Shown: positions 54,405 through 64,000 of the stretch, piece after piece | How positions within the stretch are numbered: the stretch's first letter is position 1 | Layout of the letters: each line of letters opens with the position of its first letter | Assembly: GCA_015057505.1 (NCBI GenBank) | Contig: SVEG01000003.1 | Coordinates: forward strand, 1 to 64,000 | Length of the DNA: 64,000 bases | Direction: 5' to 3' | DNA from: Lachnospiraceae bacterium | GTDB lineage: Bacteria; Bacillota; Clostridia; Lachnospirales; Lachnospiraceae | Notes under the pieces: model-generated | The model's input: the letters and a program-made list of their open reading frames with translations, nothing else | Told to the model about the DNA's origin: nothing | Database searches by the model: none | Made by a program: the position numbers and the translations under genes

Positions 54405-55241
54405 ATGGGTATTAAAACATTTAACCCATATACACCTTCCAGAAGACATATGACCGCATCTGATTTTTCAGAGATCACAAAGAGCACTCCTGAGAAATCC
54501 TTGTTAGTTTCAACAAGCAAGACAGCAGGTCGTAATAATCAGGGTAAAATTACAGTAAGACATCGTGGTGGCGGTGCAAAGAGAAAATATAGAATTATCG
54601 ATTTCAAGAGAAACGGTAAAGATGGTATTCCCGCAACTGTTATCGGTATCGAGTACGATCCTAACAGAACAGCAAACATCGCATTGATCTGCTACGCAGA
54701 CGGCGAGAAGGCATACATCCTTGCTCCTTACGGATTAAAGGACGGTATGAAGATTATGAACGGCGAGACAGCAGAAATCAGAATCGGTAACTGCTTACCG
54801 CTTGCAAATATTCCTGTTGGTACAGAAGTTCACAACATCGAGCTTTACCCGGGAAAAGGCGGACAGCTTGTTCGTTCAGCTGGTAACTCAGCACAGCTTA
54901 TGGCTAAAGAAGGAAAGTATGCAACACTTCGTTTGCCTTCAGGCGAAATGAGAATGGTACCGATTATGTGTAGAGCAACAATCGGTCAGGTTGGTAATGT
55001 AGAGCATGACCTTATCAATGTAGGTAAGGCAGGACGTAAGCGCCATATGGGCATCAGACCTACAGTTCGTGGTTCTGTTATGAACCCTAACGACCATCCT
55101 CACGGTGGTGGTGAAGGTAAGACTGGTATCGGCCGTTCAGGCCCGGTTACTCCTTGGGGTAAACCTGCTCTTGGTTTGAAGACAAGAAAGAAAAACAAAC
55201 AGTCTAACAAGATGATAGTAAGAAGAAGAAACGGTAAATAA
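54405..55241 (+). CDS. rplB: 50S ribosomal protein L2
   Basis: A 278-residue protein ([43 protein letters not shown]-like [17 protein letters not shown] with the conserved histidine). It is essential for subunit joining and peptidyl transfer. Confidence 0.98.
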   Translation: MGIKTFNPYTPSRRHMTASDFSEITKSTPEKSLLVSTSKTAGRNNQGKITVRHRGGGAKRKYRIIDFKRNGKDGIPATVIGIEYDPNRTANIALICYADGEKAYILAPYGLKDGMKIMNGETAEIRIGNCLPLANIPVGTEVHNIELYPGKGGQLVRSAGNSAQLMAKEGKYATLRLPSGEMRMVPIMCRATIGQVGNVEHDLINVGKAGRKRHMGIRPTVRGSVMNPNDHPHGGGEGKTGIGRSGPVTPWGKPALGLKTRKKNKQSNKMIVRRRNGK

Positions 55242-55271
55242 TCCGTAATAGTTTGAAGGAGGTTAGAACCT

Positions 55272-55550
55272 ATGGCTCGCTCACTTAAAAAAGGACCTTT
55301 TGCGGACGCTCACTTATTGAAAAAAGTTGATGCAATGAACGCTTCAGGACAGAAGCAGGTTATTAAGACCTGGTCACGTCGTTCAACAATTTTCCCGCAG
55401 ATGGTTGGACATACAATTGCAGTTCATGATGGTAGAAAGCACGTTCCGGTTTATGTAACAGAAGATATGGTTGGACATAAGCTTGGTGAATTTGTTGCCA
55501 CAAGAACTTACAGAGGACATGGAAAAGACGAGAAGAAGTCTAGACGTTAA
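55272..55550 (+). CDS. rpsS: 30S ribosomal protein S19
   Basis: A 92-residue protein starting [18 protein letters not shown], with [20 protein letters not shown]. Binds the 16S rRNA head. GGAGG precedes ATG. Confidence 0.98.
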   Translation: MARSLKKGPFADAHLLKKVDAMNASGQKQVIKTWSRRSTIFPQMVGHTIAVHDGRKHVPVYVTEDMVGHKLGEFVATRTYRGHGKDEKKSRR

Positions 55551-55578
55551 TAGGTAATTTTGAAAGGAGGCTACAAAA

Positions 55579-55965
55579 ATGGCAAAAGGACATAGAAGCC
55601 AGATAAAGAGAGAAAGAAATGCGAATAAAGACACAAGACCTTCAGCAAAGTTATCTTACGCTAGGGTTTCTGTTCAGAAAGCATGTTTCGTACTTGATGC
55701 CATTCGTGGTAAAGATGTACAGACAGCACTTGGTATTTTAGCATATAATCCGAGATATGCATCTTCATTAATAGAGAAGTTATTAAAGTCAGCAATCGCT
55801 AATGCTGAGAATAACAACGGTATGGACGTTAGCAAGCTTTACATTGAAGAGTGCTACGCAAACAAGGGACCGACAATGAAGAGAATTCATCCCAGAGCAC
55901 AGGGTAGAGCTTATAGAATCGAGAAGAGAATGAGCCACATCACAATCGTGCTCAATGAAAGATAA
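55579..55965 (+). CDS. rplV: 50S ribosomal protein L22
   Basis: A 128-residue protein with [20 protein letters not shown] and the C-terminal hairpin [16 protein letters not shown] that reaches into the exit tunnel. GGAGG precedes ATG. The N-terminus (about 15 basic residues) is slightly longer than in E. coli. Confidence 0.98.
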   Translation: MAKGHRSQIKRERNANKDTRPSAKLSYARVSVQKACFVLDAIRGKDVQTALGILAYNPRYASSLIEKLLKSAIANAENNNGMDVSKLYIEECYANKGPTMKRIHPRAQGRAYRIEKRMSHITIVLNER

Positions 55966-55975
55966 GGAGGGCATT

Positions 55976-56635
55976 ATGGGACAGAAAGTTAATCCTCATG
56001 GTATGAGAGTCGGCGTTATTAAAGACTGGGACTCAAAATGGTATGCGGAAGCTGATTTTGCAGATAACTTAGTAGAAGACTACAACATCAGAACATATCT
56101 GAAGAAAAAATTATACAGCGCCGGTATTGCTAAGATCGAAATCGAGAGAGCATCAGAGCGTTTGAAAGTTATTATCCACACAGCAAAACCCGGTGTCGTT
56201 ATCGGTAAGGGTGGACAGGAAATTGAAAAATTAAAAGCGGATGTACAGAAGTTTACAGACAAGAAGCTTGTTGTAGACATCAAAGAGATTAAGAGACCTG
56301 ACAGAGATGCTCAGCTCGTTGCAGAGAACATTGCACTTCAGTTGGAGAACCGTGTTTCTTTCAGAAGAGCTATGAAGTCTGTAATGTCAAGAACATTAAA
56401 GGCAGGAGCACTTGGTATCAAGACAGCTGTTTCAGGACGTCTTGGTGGCGCTGATATGGCTCGTACAGAGTTCTACAGCGAGGGAACAATCCCGTTACAG
56501 ACACTTCGTGCAGATATCGATTACGGTTTTGCAGAAGCAGACACAACATATGGTAAACTTGGTGTTAAGGTTTGGATTTATAAAGGTGAAGTACTTCCAA
56601 CCAAAGAAGTTGTTAAGGAAGGGAGCGATAAATAA
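55976..56635 (+). CDS. rpsC: 30S ribosomal protein S3
   Basis: A 219-residue protein starting [20 protein letters not shown] with a KH domain ([15 protein letters not shown]). The start at 55976 follows AAGGAGGGC; the seven-codon upstream extension lies over the L22 end and is unlikely. Confidence 0.98.
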   Translation: MGQKVNPHGMRVGVIKDWDSKWYAEADFADNLVEDYNIRTYLKKKLYSAGIAKIEIERASERLKVIIHTAKPGVVIGKGGQEIEKLKADVQKFTDKKLVVDIKEIKRPDRDAQLVAENIALQLENRVSFRRAMKSVMSRTLKAGALGIKTAVSGRLGGADMARTEFYSEGTIPLQTLRADIDYGFAEADTTYGKLGVKVWIYKGEVLPTKEVVKEGSDK

Positions 56636-57072
56636 TGTTAATGCCTAAAAGAGTAAAACGTCGTAAGCAGTTCCGTGGCACTATGAGAGGTAAGGCTCTT
56701 AGAGGAAACAAGATTACGAACGGTGAATTTGGTATTGTAGCAGCAGAGCCTTGCTGGATTCGTTCTAATCAGATCGAGGCAGCCCGTATCGCTATGACAC
56801 GTTATATTAAGCGTGGTGGTAAGGTTTGGATTAAGATTTTCCCGGATAAGCCGGTAACAACTAAACCTGCTGAAACACGTATGGGTTCCGGTAAAGGAAC
56901 ATTGGAGTATTGGGTAGCAGTAGTTAAGCCGGGACGCGTTATGTTCGAAATCTCTGGTGTAGCTGAAGAAGTTGCAAGAGAAGCATTACGTCTCGCTATG
57001 CACAAGTTACCTTGTAAATGTAAAATAGTTTCTCGTGCAGACTTAGAAGGCGGTGATAACAGTGAAAATTAA
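56635..57072 (+). CDS. rplP: 50S ribosomal protein L16
   Basis: A 145-residue protein starting [20 protein letters not shown] at 56635 overlaps the rpsC stop by one base and gives the MLxPKR start known from homologues. Sits near the A site. Confidence 0.98.
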   Translation: MLMPKRVKRRKQFRGTMRGKALRGNKITNGEFGIVAAEPCWIRSNQIEAARIAMTRYIKRGGKVWIKIFPDKPVTTKPAETRMGSGKGTLEYWVAVVKPGRVMFEISGVAEEVAREALRLAMHKLPCKCKIVSRADLEGGDNSEN

Positions 57073-57271
57073 TAAGTATGTAGAAGATTTAAACAAGAAA
57101 TCAGCTGCAGAATTAAATGATGAATTAGTAGCTGCTAAAAAGGAACTTTTCAATTTGAGATTCCAAAACGCAACAAATCAGTTGGATAATACAAGCAGAA
57201 TCAAAGAAGTAAGAAAGAATATTGCCAGAATTCAGACAGTTATCACTGAGAAGGCAAGAGTTGCGGAATAG
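57062..57271 (+). CDS. rpmC: 50S ribosomal protein L29
   Basis: A 69-residue helical-hairpin protein ([21 protein letters not shown]). The GTG start at 57062 overlaps rplP by 11 bases, with AAGGCGGTGAT upstream; length matches the family. Confidence 0.95.
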   Translation: MKINKYVEDLNKKSAAELNDELVAAKKELFNLRFQNATNQLDNTSRIKEVRKNIARIQTVITEKARVAE

Positions 57272-57284
57272 GAGGAGAATCGCT

Positions 57285-57542
57285 ATGGAAGAAAGAAATC
57301 TTAGAAAAACCCGTACAGGTAAAGTAGTTAGTAATAAGATGCAGAAAACGATTGTAGTAGCGATCGAAGACCATGTAAAGCATCCGTTGTACAACAAAAT
57401 CGTGAAGAAGACTTATACACTTAAGGCTCATGATGAAGAGAACGTTTGTAACATCGGTGATACAGTAAAGGTTATGGAGACAAGACCGTTGTCAAAGGAC
57501 AAGAGATGGAGACTTGTTGAGATAATCGAAAAAGCAAGATAA
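57285..57542 (+). CDS. rpsQ: 30S ribosomal protein S17
   Basis: An 85-residue OB-fold protein ([19 protein letters not shown]). The start at 57285 follows GGAGGAGA; longer frames run into rpmC. Confidence 0.97.
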   Translation: MEERNLRKTRTGKVVSNKMQKTIVVAIEDHVKHPLYNKIVKKTYTLKAHDEENVCNIGDTVKVMETRPLSKDKRWRLVEIIEKAR

Positions 57543-57567
57543 TTTTCTGTAAAAAACGATTTCGAGA

Positions 57568-57582
57568 ACCGGCATGGCCGGT
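57568..57582 (+). other. Short hairpin between rpsQ and rplN
   Basis: ACCGGC-ATG-GCCGGT, a 6-bp GC-rich stem with an ATG in the loop, 20 bases before the rplN ribosome binding site. It hides the upstream in-frame ATG and argues that rplN starts at 57610. Confidence 0.4.
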
Positions 57583-57609
57583 GAAATGAATAAAGGAGGT
57601 CAATTTGGC

Positions 57610-57978
57610 ATGATACAACAGGAAACCAGACTTAAGGTTGCTGACAATACAGGCGCAAAAGAATTGCTTTGTATCCGTGTTATGGGCGGCTCAACAAGAA
57701 GATATGCCAATATCGGAGATGTAATTGTTGCCAGCGTTAAAGATGCAACACCAGGTGGAGTTGTTAAAAAAGGCGATGTAGTTAAAGCCGTAGTTGTACG
57801 TACTGTTAAAGGTACTCGTCGTAAAGATGGTTCATATATTAGATTCGATGAAAACGCTGCCGTAATCATCAGAGATGACAAGAACCCGAGAGGAACTCGT
57901 ATTTTTGGACCGGTAGCAAGAGAGCTTAGAGAGAAACAGTTTATGAAGATCGTTTCACTCGCTCCGGAAGTATTATAG
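57610..57978 (+). CDS. rplN: 50S ribosomal protein L14
   Basis: A 122-residue protein, the standard family length, starting [27 protein letters not shown] lies upstream of ATG at 57610. First gene of the spc part of the operon. Confidence 0.98.
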   Translation: MIQQETRLKVADNTGAKELLCIRVMGGSTRRYANIGDVIVASVKDATPGGVVKKGDVVKAVVVRTVKGTRRKDGSYIRFDENAAVIIRDDKNPRGTRIFGPVARELREKQFMKIVSLAPEVL

Positions 57979-57991
57979 GAGGAACTGGGCT

Positions 57992-58300
57992 ATGACGACT
58001 AAATTAAAGAAGGGTGACCTTGTTAAGGTTATCGCAGGTAAGGACAAGGGCAAGGAAGGAAAGATTCTTGCTATCAATACAAAAAAAGGAACCGCTTTGG
58101 TAGAAGGCATCAACATGATTACAAAGCACACAAAGCCTAGTGCAGCTAACCAGAACGGCGGAATTATTCATCAAGAAGGCGCAGTTGATTTGTCAAATCT
58201 TATGTATGTTTACAAGGGAAAAGCAACAAGACTTGGATATGCAGTTAAGGATGACAAGAAGGTAAGAATCGCAAAATCAACAGGCGACGTAATTGACTAA
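57992..58300 (+). CDS. rplX: 50S ribosomal protein L24
   Basis: A 102-residue KOW-domain protein ([20 protein letters not shown]). GGAGGAAC precedes ATG. An assembly initiator of the 50S subunit. Confidence 0.98.
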   Translation: MTTKLKKGDLVKVIAGKDKGKEGKILAINTKKGTALVEGINMITKHTKPSAANQNGGIIHQEGAVDLSNLMYVYKGKATRLGYAVKDDKKVRIAKSTGDVID

Positions 58301-58323
58301 TCTGGGAAAGGAGGTTGCACACA

Positions 58324-58863
58324 GTGAGCAGATATAAAGAGATGTATGCTAATGAGATCGTTCCTGCTTTAACAAAGAAGTTCGGTTATAAGAACGTTAT
58401 GCAGGTACCGAAGCTCGATAAAATCGTAATAAACATGGGTATCGGTGAAGCTAAAGAGAATGCTAAGATTCTTGATGCAGCAGTTAAGGACCTTGAGACA
58501 ATCACCGGTCAGAAAGCAGTTTTGACAAAAGCGAAGAATTCAATTGCTAACTTTAAAATCAGAGCAGGTATGCCTATCGGTTGTAAGGTAACACTTAGAG
58601 GCGAGAAGATGTACGAATTCGCTGATCGTCTTATCAACTTAGCATTACCCCGTGTACGTGACTTTAGAGGTGTAAGTGCAAATTCATTCGACGGAAGAGG
58701 AAATTATGCCCTTGGTATTAAGGAGCAGTTGATTTTCCCTGAGATCGAGTATGATAAGGTAGATAAGGTAAGAGGTATGGATGTTATTTTCGTAACAACA
58801 GCCAAGACCGATGAAGAAGCTCGTGAACTTTTGACATTATTTAATATGCCGTTTCAAAAATAG
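58324..58863 (+). CDS. rplE: 50S ribosomal protein L5
   Basis: A 179-residue protein ([37 protein letters not shown]). The GTG start at 58324 has AAAGGAGG upstream; the TTG three codons earlier lies too close to it. Binds 5S rRNA. Confidence 0.97.
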   Translation: MSRYKEMYANEIVPALTKKFGYKNVMQVPKLDKIVINMGIGEAKENAKILDAAVKDLETITGQKAVLTKAKNSIANFKIRAGMPIGCKVTLRGEKMYEFADRLINLALPRVRDFRGVSANSFDGRGNYALGIKEQLIFPEIEYDKVDKVRGMDVIFVTTAKTDEEARELLTLFNMPFQK

Positions 58864-58879
58864 TTAGGAGGACAATTAC

Positions 58880-59065
58880 ATGGCTAAGACTGCGATGAAA
58901 GTAAAGCAGCAGCGTAAACAGAAATTCTCTACTAGAGAATATACACGTTGTAGAATTTGTGGCCGTCCACACGCTTACTTAAGAAAATACGGAATTTGCA
59001 GAATCTGCTTCCGTGAATTAGCATATAAGGGACAGATACCGGGTGTTAAAAAGGCCAGCTGGTAG
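58880..59065 (+). CDS. rpsN: 30S ribosomal protein S14, zinc type
   Basis: A 61-residue S14 of the short zinc-binding form: C-x2-C (CRICG) and C-x2-C (CRICF). This form is typical of Gram-positive bacteria. GGAGG precedes ATG. Confidence 0.98.
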   Translation: MAKTAMKVKQQRKQKFSTREYTRCRICGRPHAYLRKYGICRICFRELAYKGQIPGVKKASW

Positions 59066-59090
59066 AATATTGTAGAAGGAGGCAAATAAA

Positions 59091-59492
59091 ATGACAATGA
59101 GTGATCCTATTGCAGATATGCTTACAAGAATCCGTAACGCAAATACTGCAAAACATGATACAGTTGATGTACCTTCATCTAAAATGAAACTTGCTATTGC
59201 TGAGATTCTTTTTAACGAAGGATATATTAAGAAATATGACATTATCGAAGACGGAAACTTCAAGACAATCCGCATTACATTAAAGTATGGTCAGGATAAG
59301 AACGAGAAGATTATTACAGGTCTTAAGAGAATCTCTAAGCCTGGTCTTCGTGTATACGCAAGCAAAGAGGAACTCCCCAGAGTACTCGGCGGACTTGGCG
59401 TAGCTATTATTTCAACAAACCAGGGTGTTATCACTGACAAGGAAGCTAGAAAGCTTAATGTTGGTGGCGAAGTATTAGCCTTCATATGGTAG
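59091..59492 (+). CDS. rpsH: 30S ribosomal protein S8
   Basis: A 133-residue protein ([38 protein letters not shown]). S8 binds 16S rRNA helix 21 and is the spc-operon repressor in E. coli. AGGAGG precedes ATG. It is followed by an unusually long gap before rplF. Confidence 0.98.
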   Translation: MTMSDPIADMLTRIRNANTAKHDTVDVPSSKMKLAIAEILFNEGYIKKYDIIEDGNFKTIRITLKYGQDKNEKIITGLKRISKPGLRVYASKEELPRVLGGLGVAIISTNQGVITDKEARKLNVGGEVLAFIW

Positions 59493-59500
59493 GGAGCATG

Positions 59501-59603
59501 AAAAAACAAGCACGAACGAAGTGAGTATTTGTTTTTTAGCGACCGACAACGAGAAAACAGAAAGCAGCGTAAGCTGCGGATGCACGAAGTGCATGTTTTC
59601 GAG
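59501..59603 (+). other. Structured insertion between rpsH and rplF
   Basis: A 156-base gap holds two RNA-like structures. Hairpin A: AAAAAACAA (59501-59509) pairs with TTGTTTTTT (59529-59537), with inner CAC/GTG. Structure B is a three-way junction: GAAAACA (59553-59559) pairs with TGTTTTC (59594-59600) and encloses GCAGC-GTAA-GCTGC and ATGCAC-GAA-GTGCAT. No coding sign is visible. Confidence 0.65.
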
Positions 59604-59648
59604 TATGGAGAGCTGACAATATATTTTAAAATAATAGGAGGTACGGGC

Positions 59649-60191
59649 ATGTCACGTATAGGAAGAATGCCGATCGCAATTCCTGCAGGCGTAACTGTAG
59701 ATATTGCAGAAAATAATAAAGTGACTGTAAAAGGTCCCAAGGGAACACTTGAGAGAGTACTCCCTGCGGAGATGGAGATCAAGCTTGAGGGCGCTGAAGT
59801 TGTAGTAAGCAGACCCAATGATCTCAAGAAGATGAAATCTTTACATGGTTTAACAAGAACCTTGATTGCAAACATGGTTAAGGGTGTTACGGACGGCTAT
59901 GAGAAGGTACTTGAAATCAACGGTGTTGGTTACAGAGTACAGAAGCAGGGCAAGAAACTTGTTTTCTCACTTGGTTTTTCACATCCTGTAGAGGTTGAAG
60001 ATCCTGAAGGTTTAACTTCAGAGGTTGAAGGCCAGAACAAGATTATAATCAAGGGTATCGATAAAGAAAAAGTAGGTCAGTTTGCTGCCAACTTAAGAGA
60101 GCTTAGAAGTCCTGAACCTTACAAGGGCAAAGGTATTAAGTATGCTGATGAGACAATCAGACGTAAAGTTGGTAAGACCGGTAAGAAATAA
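59649..60191 (+). CDS. rplF: 50S ribosomal protein L6
   Basis: A 180-residue protein with two repeated domains ([37 protein letters not shown]). The start at 59649 has AGGAGG upstream; the 40-codon extension of the frame runs through the structured insertion and has no site. Confidence 0.98.
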   Translation: MSRIGRMPIAIPAGVTVDIAENNKVTVKGPKGTLERVLPAEMEIKLEGAEVVVSRPNDLKKMKSLHGLTRTLIANMVKGVTDGYEKVLEINGVGYRVQKQGKKLVFSLGFSHPVEVEDPEGLTSEVEGQNKIIIKGIDKEKVGQFAANLRELRSPEPYKGKGIKYADETIRRKVGKTGKK

Positions 60192-60209
60192 TAGAAGGAG
60201 AGACGAGAA

Positions 60210-60578
60210 ATGGTTAGTAAAGTATCAAGAGCGAAAGTTCGTATTAAGAAACACGACAGAATGCGTAATCGTTTTAGCGGAACTGCTGAAAGACCCCGTT
60301 TGGCTGTTTTCAGAAGTAACAACCATATTTACGCACAGATTATTGATGATACAGTTGGCAACACCCTTGTAGCTGCTTCTACTATGGAAAAGGACGTAAA
60401 AGACAGCTTGGAAAAGACAAATAATGTAGAAGCTGCAACAGCAGTTGGTACAGCTATTGCAAAGAAAGCTTTGGAAAAAGGCATCACTACAGTTGTTTTC
60501 GACAGAGGTGGCTTCATTTATCATGGAAAAATTCAGGCACTCGCAGATGCGGCACGTGAAGCCGGATTGCAATTCTAA
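60210..60578 (+). CDS. rplR: 50S ribosomal protein L18
   Basis: A 122-residue protein ([39 protein letters not shown]). Binds 5S rRNA with L5. GAAGGAGAG precedes ATG. Confidence 0.98.
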   Translation: MVSKVSRAKVRIKKHDRMRNRFSGTAERPRLAVFRSNNHIYAQIIDDTVGNTLVAASTMEKDVKDSLEKTNNVEAATAVGTAIAKKALEKGITTVVFDRGGFIYHGKIQALADAAREAGLQF

Positions 60579-60595
60579 CAAGGAGGAAAACGAAC

Positions 60596-61105
60596 ATGAA
60601 ACGTAACATTATTGATGCTAGTCAGTTGGAATTAACAGAAAAAGTAGTATCAATCAAGCGTGTAACCAAGGTTGTTAAAGGTGGACGTAATTTCCGTTTT
60701 ACTGCTTTGGTAGTTGTTGGTGACGGCAACGGACATGTTGGTGCAGGACTTGGTAAGGCAACTGAAATTCCGGAAGCTATCCGCAAGGGAAAAGAAGATG
60801 CAATGAAGAAACTTGTTTCTGTACCGATTGATGAAAATATGAGTATCCCTCATGATATGATTGGTAAATTCGGTAGCGCTTCAGTATTACTTAAGAAGTC
60901 TCCCGAAGGTACAGGTATCATCGCCGGCGGTCCGGCTCGTAACGTATTGGAGTTAGCAGGACTTAAGAATATTCGTACAAAATGTTTAGGTTCCAATAAC
61001 AAACAGAACGTTGTTCTTGCAACAATCGAAGGCCTTAAGTGCCTTAAGACACCTGAAGAGGTAGCAAGACTTCGTGGTAAATCCGTTGAAGAAGTATTAG
61101 GCTAA
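60596..61105 (+). CDS. rpsE: 30S ribosomal protein S5
   Basis: A 169-residue protein ([38 protein letters not shown]). Involved in decoding accuracy. AAGGAGG precedes ATG. Confidence 0.98.
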   Translation: MKRNIIDASQLELTEKVVSIKRVTKVVKGGRNFRFTALVVVGDGNGHVGAGLGKATEIPEAIRKGKEDAMKKLVSVPIDENMSIPHDMIGKFGSASVLLKKSPEGTGIIAGGPARNVLELAGLKNIRTKCLGSNNKQNVVLATIEGLKCLKTPEEVARLRGKSVEEVLG

Positions 61106-61121
61106 TTAGGAGGAAGAAAAA

Positions 61122-61304
61122 ATGGCAGATAAATTGAAAATCACATTGGTGAAATCTACTATCGGCGCAATTCCTAAGCATAGAGCAACTGTTGAAGCAT
61201 TAGGTTTAAAGAAGCTTAACAAAACAGTTGAGATGCCTGATAATGCAGCGGTTAGAGGAATGATTCACCAGGTAAAACACTTGGTAAAAGTTGAAGAAAT
61301 CTAA
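61122..61304 (+). CDS. rpmD: 50S ribosomal protein L30
   Basis: A 60-residue protein ([35 protein letters not shown]). Standard length. AGGAGG precedes ATG. Confidence 0.97.
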   Translation: MADKLKITLVKSTIGAIPKHRATVEALGLKKLNKTVEMPDNAAVRGMIHQVKHLVKVEEI

Positions 61305-61342
61305 GAAAATCTAAGAAATTAAGTTAGATAGGAGGTACGAAA

Positions 61343-61783
61343 ATGAACTTATCAGAATTAAGACCTGCAGAAGGTTCAAAGCAGAGTGATAATTTCAGAA
61401 GAGGCCGTGGACATGGTTCAGGCAACGGTAAGACAGCCGGTAAAGGTCACAAAGGTCAGAAGGCACGTTCAGGTGCTCCCAGACCCGGTTTTGAAGGTGG
61501 TCAGATGCCGTTATATAGAAGAATTCCTAAAAGAGGATTCAAGAATAGAAATCACAAAGAAATTATCGGTATCAATGTAAGTGCTTTGGAGATTTTTGAT
61601 AATGGTGCAGATGTTACGGTTGAAACATTAATCGAAGCTGGTATCGTTAAAAACCCTAGAGATGGCGTAAAGATTCTCGGAAACGGTGAATTAACCAAGA
61701 AGCTTAATGTTAAAGTTGACGCATTCAGCGCAGCCGCAAAGGAAAAAATTGAGGCACTTGGTGGAAATGCAGAGGTGATTTAA
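61343..61783 (+). CDS. rplO: 50S ribosomal protein L15
   Basis: A 146-residue protein with the glycine/basic N-terminus ([20 protein letters not shown]) and [23 protein letters not shown] precedes ATG. Overlaps secY by one base. Confidence 0.98.
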   Translation: MNLSELRPAEGSKQSDNFRRGRGHGSGNGKTAGKGHKGQKARSGAPRPGFEGGQMPLYRRIPKRGFKNRNHKEIIGINVSALEIFDNGADVTVETLIEAGIVKNPRDGVKILGNGELTKKLNVKVDAFSAAAKEKIEALGGNAEVI

Positions 61784-63114
61784 TGTTTAAAACACTTCGC
61801 GACGCACTCAAAATTAAAGAAATAAGAACAAGAATTTTTTATACATTTGTTATGCTTGTGATTTTTAGAATTGGTTGTTTGCTCCCGGTTCCGGGAGTAA
61901 AAACCTCTGAGTTGGATGCACTTTTTACAAGTATTTTTAACGAAGCAGGTGGAATTTCCAATTTCTTTAACACAATTACAGGTGGATCATATACCAATAT
62001 GTCCATCTTTGCACTTAATATTTCTCCTTACATTACATCATCAATTATTATGCAGCTCCTCACAATAGCTATTCCTAAGCTTGAGGAAATGCAGAAGGAT
62101 GGTGAAGAAGGTAAGAAGAAGATTGCTGAAATCTCAAGATATCTTACAATCGGCTTGGCTGTAATCCAGAGTGGTGCTACCGCAATCGGATTCGGAAGCA
62201 AATTGTTTGAGAATTATAATTTCTTCAGTGTATTAGTTGTTATTTTATCAATGACAGCAGGTAGTGCACTTGTAATGTGGATTGGAGAGCGTATTACAGA
62301 GCATGGTATCGGTAACGGTATTTCAATGGTTCTTTTAGTAAATATCCTTTCATCAATCCCTACAGATTTTATAACACTCTATAAGAGATTCGTAGAAGAA
62401 AGGCATATTGTTATCGGTATTGTTTCTTCAGTAATCATCATTGCAATAATTCTTGCACTTATTGTGTATGTAATTATGCTTCAGGATGGAGAGAGAAGAA
62501 TTCCGGTTCAGTATGCACAGAAGGTGCAGGGCAGACGTCAGGTTGGCGGACAGAGTTCACATATTCCGCTTAAGGTTAATACGGCAGGTGTTATTCCTGT
62601 AATCTTTGCCGGCTCACTTATGTCATTGCCTGTAATTGTAGGTCAGATTGCTAAGGTAGATGCAGGAAGCATCGGTGGCCAGATCCTTATGATTCTTAAC
62701 CAGGGTTACTGGTGTAAGTTCACATATCCCTGGCCGTTCCCGATTTACACAGTCGGCTTATTGATTTACATTGCACTTATTGTGGTATTTGCATATTTCT
62801 ATACTTCAATCAGCTTTAATCCGAATGAAGTAGCAGAAAACATTAAAAAACAGGGTGGTTTTGTTCCCGGTATCAGACCCGGCAAGCCTACTCAGGAATA
62901 TTTTTCAAAGATTTTGAACTACATCGTGTTTATTGGAGCAGTTGGACTTGTAATTGTTGCTGTAATACCGATTGTTATCACAGGTTTGTTTGATGTTAAC
63001 ATCTCATTCCTTGGTACATCAATTATCATCGTTGTTGGTGTAGTATTAGAAACACTTAAGCAGGTTGAGTCCAAGATGTCAGTTCGTCACTATAAAGGAT
63101 TTTTGGAAGATTAA
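61783..63114 (+). CDS. secY: Protein translocase channel subunit SecY
   Basis: A 443-residue protein with ten membrane segments; VPGV near the start, the plug region after GGISNFFNTITGG, ITSSIIMQLL and YKGFLED at the end. It forms the SecYEG channel used by the many exported proteins of this window. ATG overlaps the rplO stop by one base. Confidence 0.98.
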   Translation: MFKTLRDALKIKEIRTRIFYTFVMLVIFRIGCLLPVPGVKTSELDALFTSIFNEAGGISNFFNTITGGSYTNMSIFALNISPYITSSIIMQLLTIAIPKLEEMQKDGEEGKKKIAEISRYLTIGLAVIQSGATAIGFGSKLFENYNFFSVLVVILSMTAGSALVMWIGERITEHGIGNGISMVLLVNILSSIPTDFITLYKRFVEERHIVIGIVSSVIIIAIILALIVYVIMLQDGERRIPVQYAQKVQGRRQVGGQSSHIPLKVNTAGVIPVIFAGSLMSLPVIVGQIAKVDAGSIGGQILMILNQGYWCKFTYPWPFPIYTVGLLIYIALIVVFAYFYTSISFNPNEVAENIKKQGGFVPGIRPGKPTQEYFSKILNYIVFIGAVGLVIVAVIPIVITGLFDVNISFLGTSIIIVVGVVLETLKQVESKMSVRHYKGFLED

Positions 63115-63121
63115 TAATATT

Positions 63122-63165
63122 TGCTGTTGCCTATAGCGAGGTTTAATGCCTCGCTAAAGACAGCA
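63122..63165 (+). other. Hairpin between secY and adk
   Basis: TGCTGT (63122-63127)/ACAGCA (63160-63165) and TAGCGAGG (63134-63141)/CCTCGCTA (63149-63156) form a two-part stem. No T run follows, so it is not a full terminator; a processing or attenuation site is possible. Confidence 0.5.
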
Positions 63166-63234
63166 GTAAAGGTATGTTAAGACCTTTTTGGCCCGAATTG
63201 GATATTTGGAACAATTAATAACAGGAGAAAACAT

Positions 63235-63879
63235 ATGAAAATAGTAATGCTTGGAGCACCCGGTGCGGGAAAAGGAACGCAGGCAAAAAAAATTGCAGAT
63301 AAGTGGCAGATTCCTCATATATCTACAGGAGATATTTTCCGTGCGAATATTAAGCAGGGAACAGAACTGGGTAAGAAAGCGAAAGCTTTTATAGATAAAG
63401 GAATGTTAGTGCCGGATGAGTTAACGATTGAGTTAATTATTGACCGTCTTCACCAGGCGGATTGTACTAACGGATATGTTCTTGACGGTTATCCAAGAAC
63501 AATTCCCCAGGCAGAGAGCTTAACAGAAGTACTTGACAAGCTGGATGAAGCAATTGACTACGCAGTCAATGTGGATGTTCCGGATGAGAATATTGTTAAC
63601 CGCATGAGCGGAAGGCGTGCGTGTCTTAATTGTGGGGCAACCTACCATATTAAATATGCACCGCCGGTAAATGAAGGAATTTGTGACAGATGTCAGAGCG
63701 AGCTGGTGCTTCGTGATGACGATAAGCCTGAGACAGTCCTTAAACGTTTGGAAGTCTATCATGAGCAGACACAGCCTCTTATTGATTATTACGAGAAGCT
63801 TGGTGTGCTTAGAAGTGTAGATGGTACAAAGGATCTTGAAGATGTTTTCAGTGCCATTGTAGATATTTTAGGAGCGTAG
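63235..63879 (+). CDS. adk: Adenylate kinase, zinc-LID type
   Basis: A 214-residue enzyme (ATP + AMP to 2 ADP). P-loop [10 protein letters not shown] (residues 7-16), DGYPRT, and a LID with C-x2-C ... C-x2-C (CLNCG, CDRCQ), the zinc form common in Gram-positives. ACAGGAG precedes ATG. Confidence 0.98.
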   Translation: MKIVMLGAPGAGKGTQAKKIADKWQIPHISTGDIFRANIKQGTELGKKAKAFIDKGMLVPDELTIELIIDRLHQADCTNGYVLDGYPRTIPQAESLTEVLDKLDEAIDYAVNVDVPDENIVNRMSGRRACLNCGATYHIKYAPPVNEGICDRCQSELVLRDDDKPETVLKRLEVYHEQTQPLIDYYEKLGVLRSVDGTKDLEDVFSAIVDILGA

Positions 63880-63883
63880 ACAT

Positions 63884-64000
63884 ATGCCTATTTCGATTAA
63901 ATCTGAGAGAGAAATAGAATTAATGCGTGAAGCCGGAAGAATTCTTAAAATAACTCATGAAGAGATGGCTAAGGCGGTTAAGCCGGGCATCAGCACATTT
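63884..64000 (+). CDS. map: Methionine aminopeptidase (N-terminal part, runs off the window)
   Basis: The first 39 residues are visible: ISIKSEREIELMREAGRI and VKPGIST match the type I enzyme that removes the initiator methionine. AGGAG overlaps the end of adk. Metal ligands lie beyond the window edge. Confidence 0.9.
   Translation, partial: MPISIKSEREIELMREAGRILKITHEEMAKAVKPGISTF

Noticed and set aside
1-64000. CRISPR arrays, tRNA or rRNA genes, insertion sequences with transposase
   Set aside because: None recognised: no regularly spaced direct repeats, no cloverleaf-like stretch that I could support, and no DDE transposase. The Rpn-like protein is the only transposase-related family member.

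Overview
The window reads as a chromosome segment of a low-GC, Gram-positive anaerobe of the Clostridia, most likely family Lachnospiraceae (Butyrivibrio/Roseburia-like; genus not resolved). Supporting signs are an unbroken S10-spc ribosomal operon with a zinc-type S14, the spoIIA and spoVA sporulation genes side by side as in Bacillus, strong AGGAGG ribosome binding sites, TTGACA/TATAAT promoters, frequent TTG/GTG starts, a T-box leader and Gram-positive lipoprotein and cell-wall genes.

Layout. 1-10.3 kb: a surface-protein locus with four secreted proteins made almost entirely of aromatic cell-wall-binding-type repeats. Three share their promoter region, signal peptide and terminator almost base for base. 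Two unrelated genes sit between them, and both carry a PD-(D/E)XK-type nuclease motif: a DUF234-type ATPase and an Rpn-like recombination-promoting nuclease. A tyrosine recombinase follows (10.4-11.5 kb). 11.7-20.1 kb: a seven-gene polysaccharide operon (ThDP enzyme, NAD epimerase, two GT2 glycosyltransferases, flippase, priming glycosyl-phosphotransferase, inositol-monophosphatase-like enzyme). 20-34.8 kb: mixed housekeeping and regulatory genes (XRE membrane regulator, lipoprotein, HtrA protease, Nudix, SprA-like metalloprotease, endonuclease IV, MFS exporter, a MerR-methyltransferase fusion with its own 19-bp-spacer promoter, polysaccharide deacetylase, GH2 glycosidase, FolC). 34.8-39.7 kb: a TPR protein, then spoIIAA-spoIIAB-sigF-spoVAA-spoVAB-spoVAC and a small orphan ORF. 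39.8-51.7 kb: a repeat lipoprotein, a T-box-controlled XRE-cupin-acyl-CoA ligase fusion, a methyltransferase, an MBOAT/SGNH O-acetylation set, an acetyltransferase and an esterase. 51.7-52.0 kb: a type I toxin-antitoxin pair. 52.1-64 kb: the S10-spc operon from a structured leader through secY, adk and the start of map.

The signals I find most unusual are: (a) the surface-protein cassettes with a 252-bp perfect inverted repeat around a nuclease gene; (b) two large palindromes between convergent genes (about 20.1 and 42.0 kb) whose roughly 125-bp cores are homologous and appear to covary while their arms are unrelated; (c) the T-box in front of an acyl-CoA ligase fused to an XRE-cupin regulator; (d) a structured insertion between rpsH and rplF; and (e) the short hydrophobic toxin with a convergent antisense RNA. 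All statements come from reading the sequence; no database search or folding program was run.
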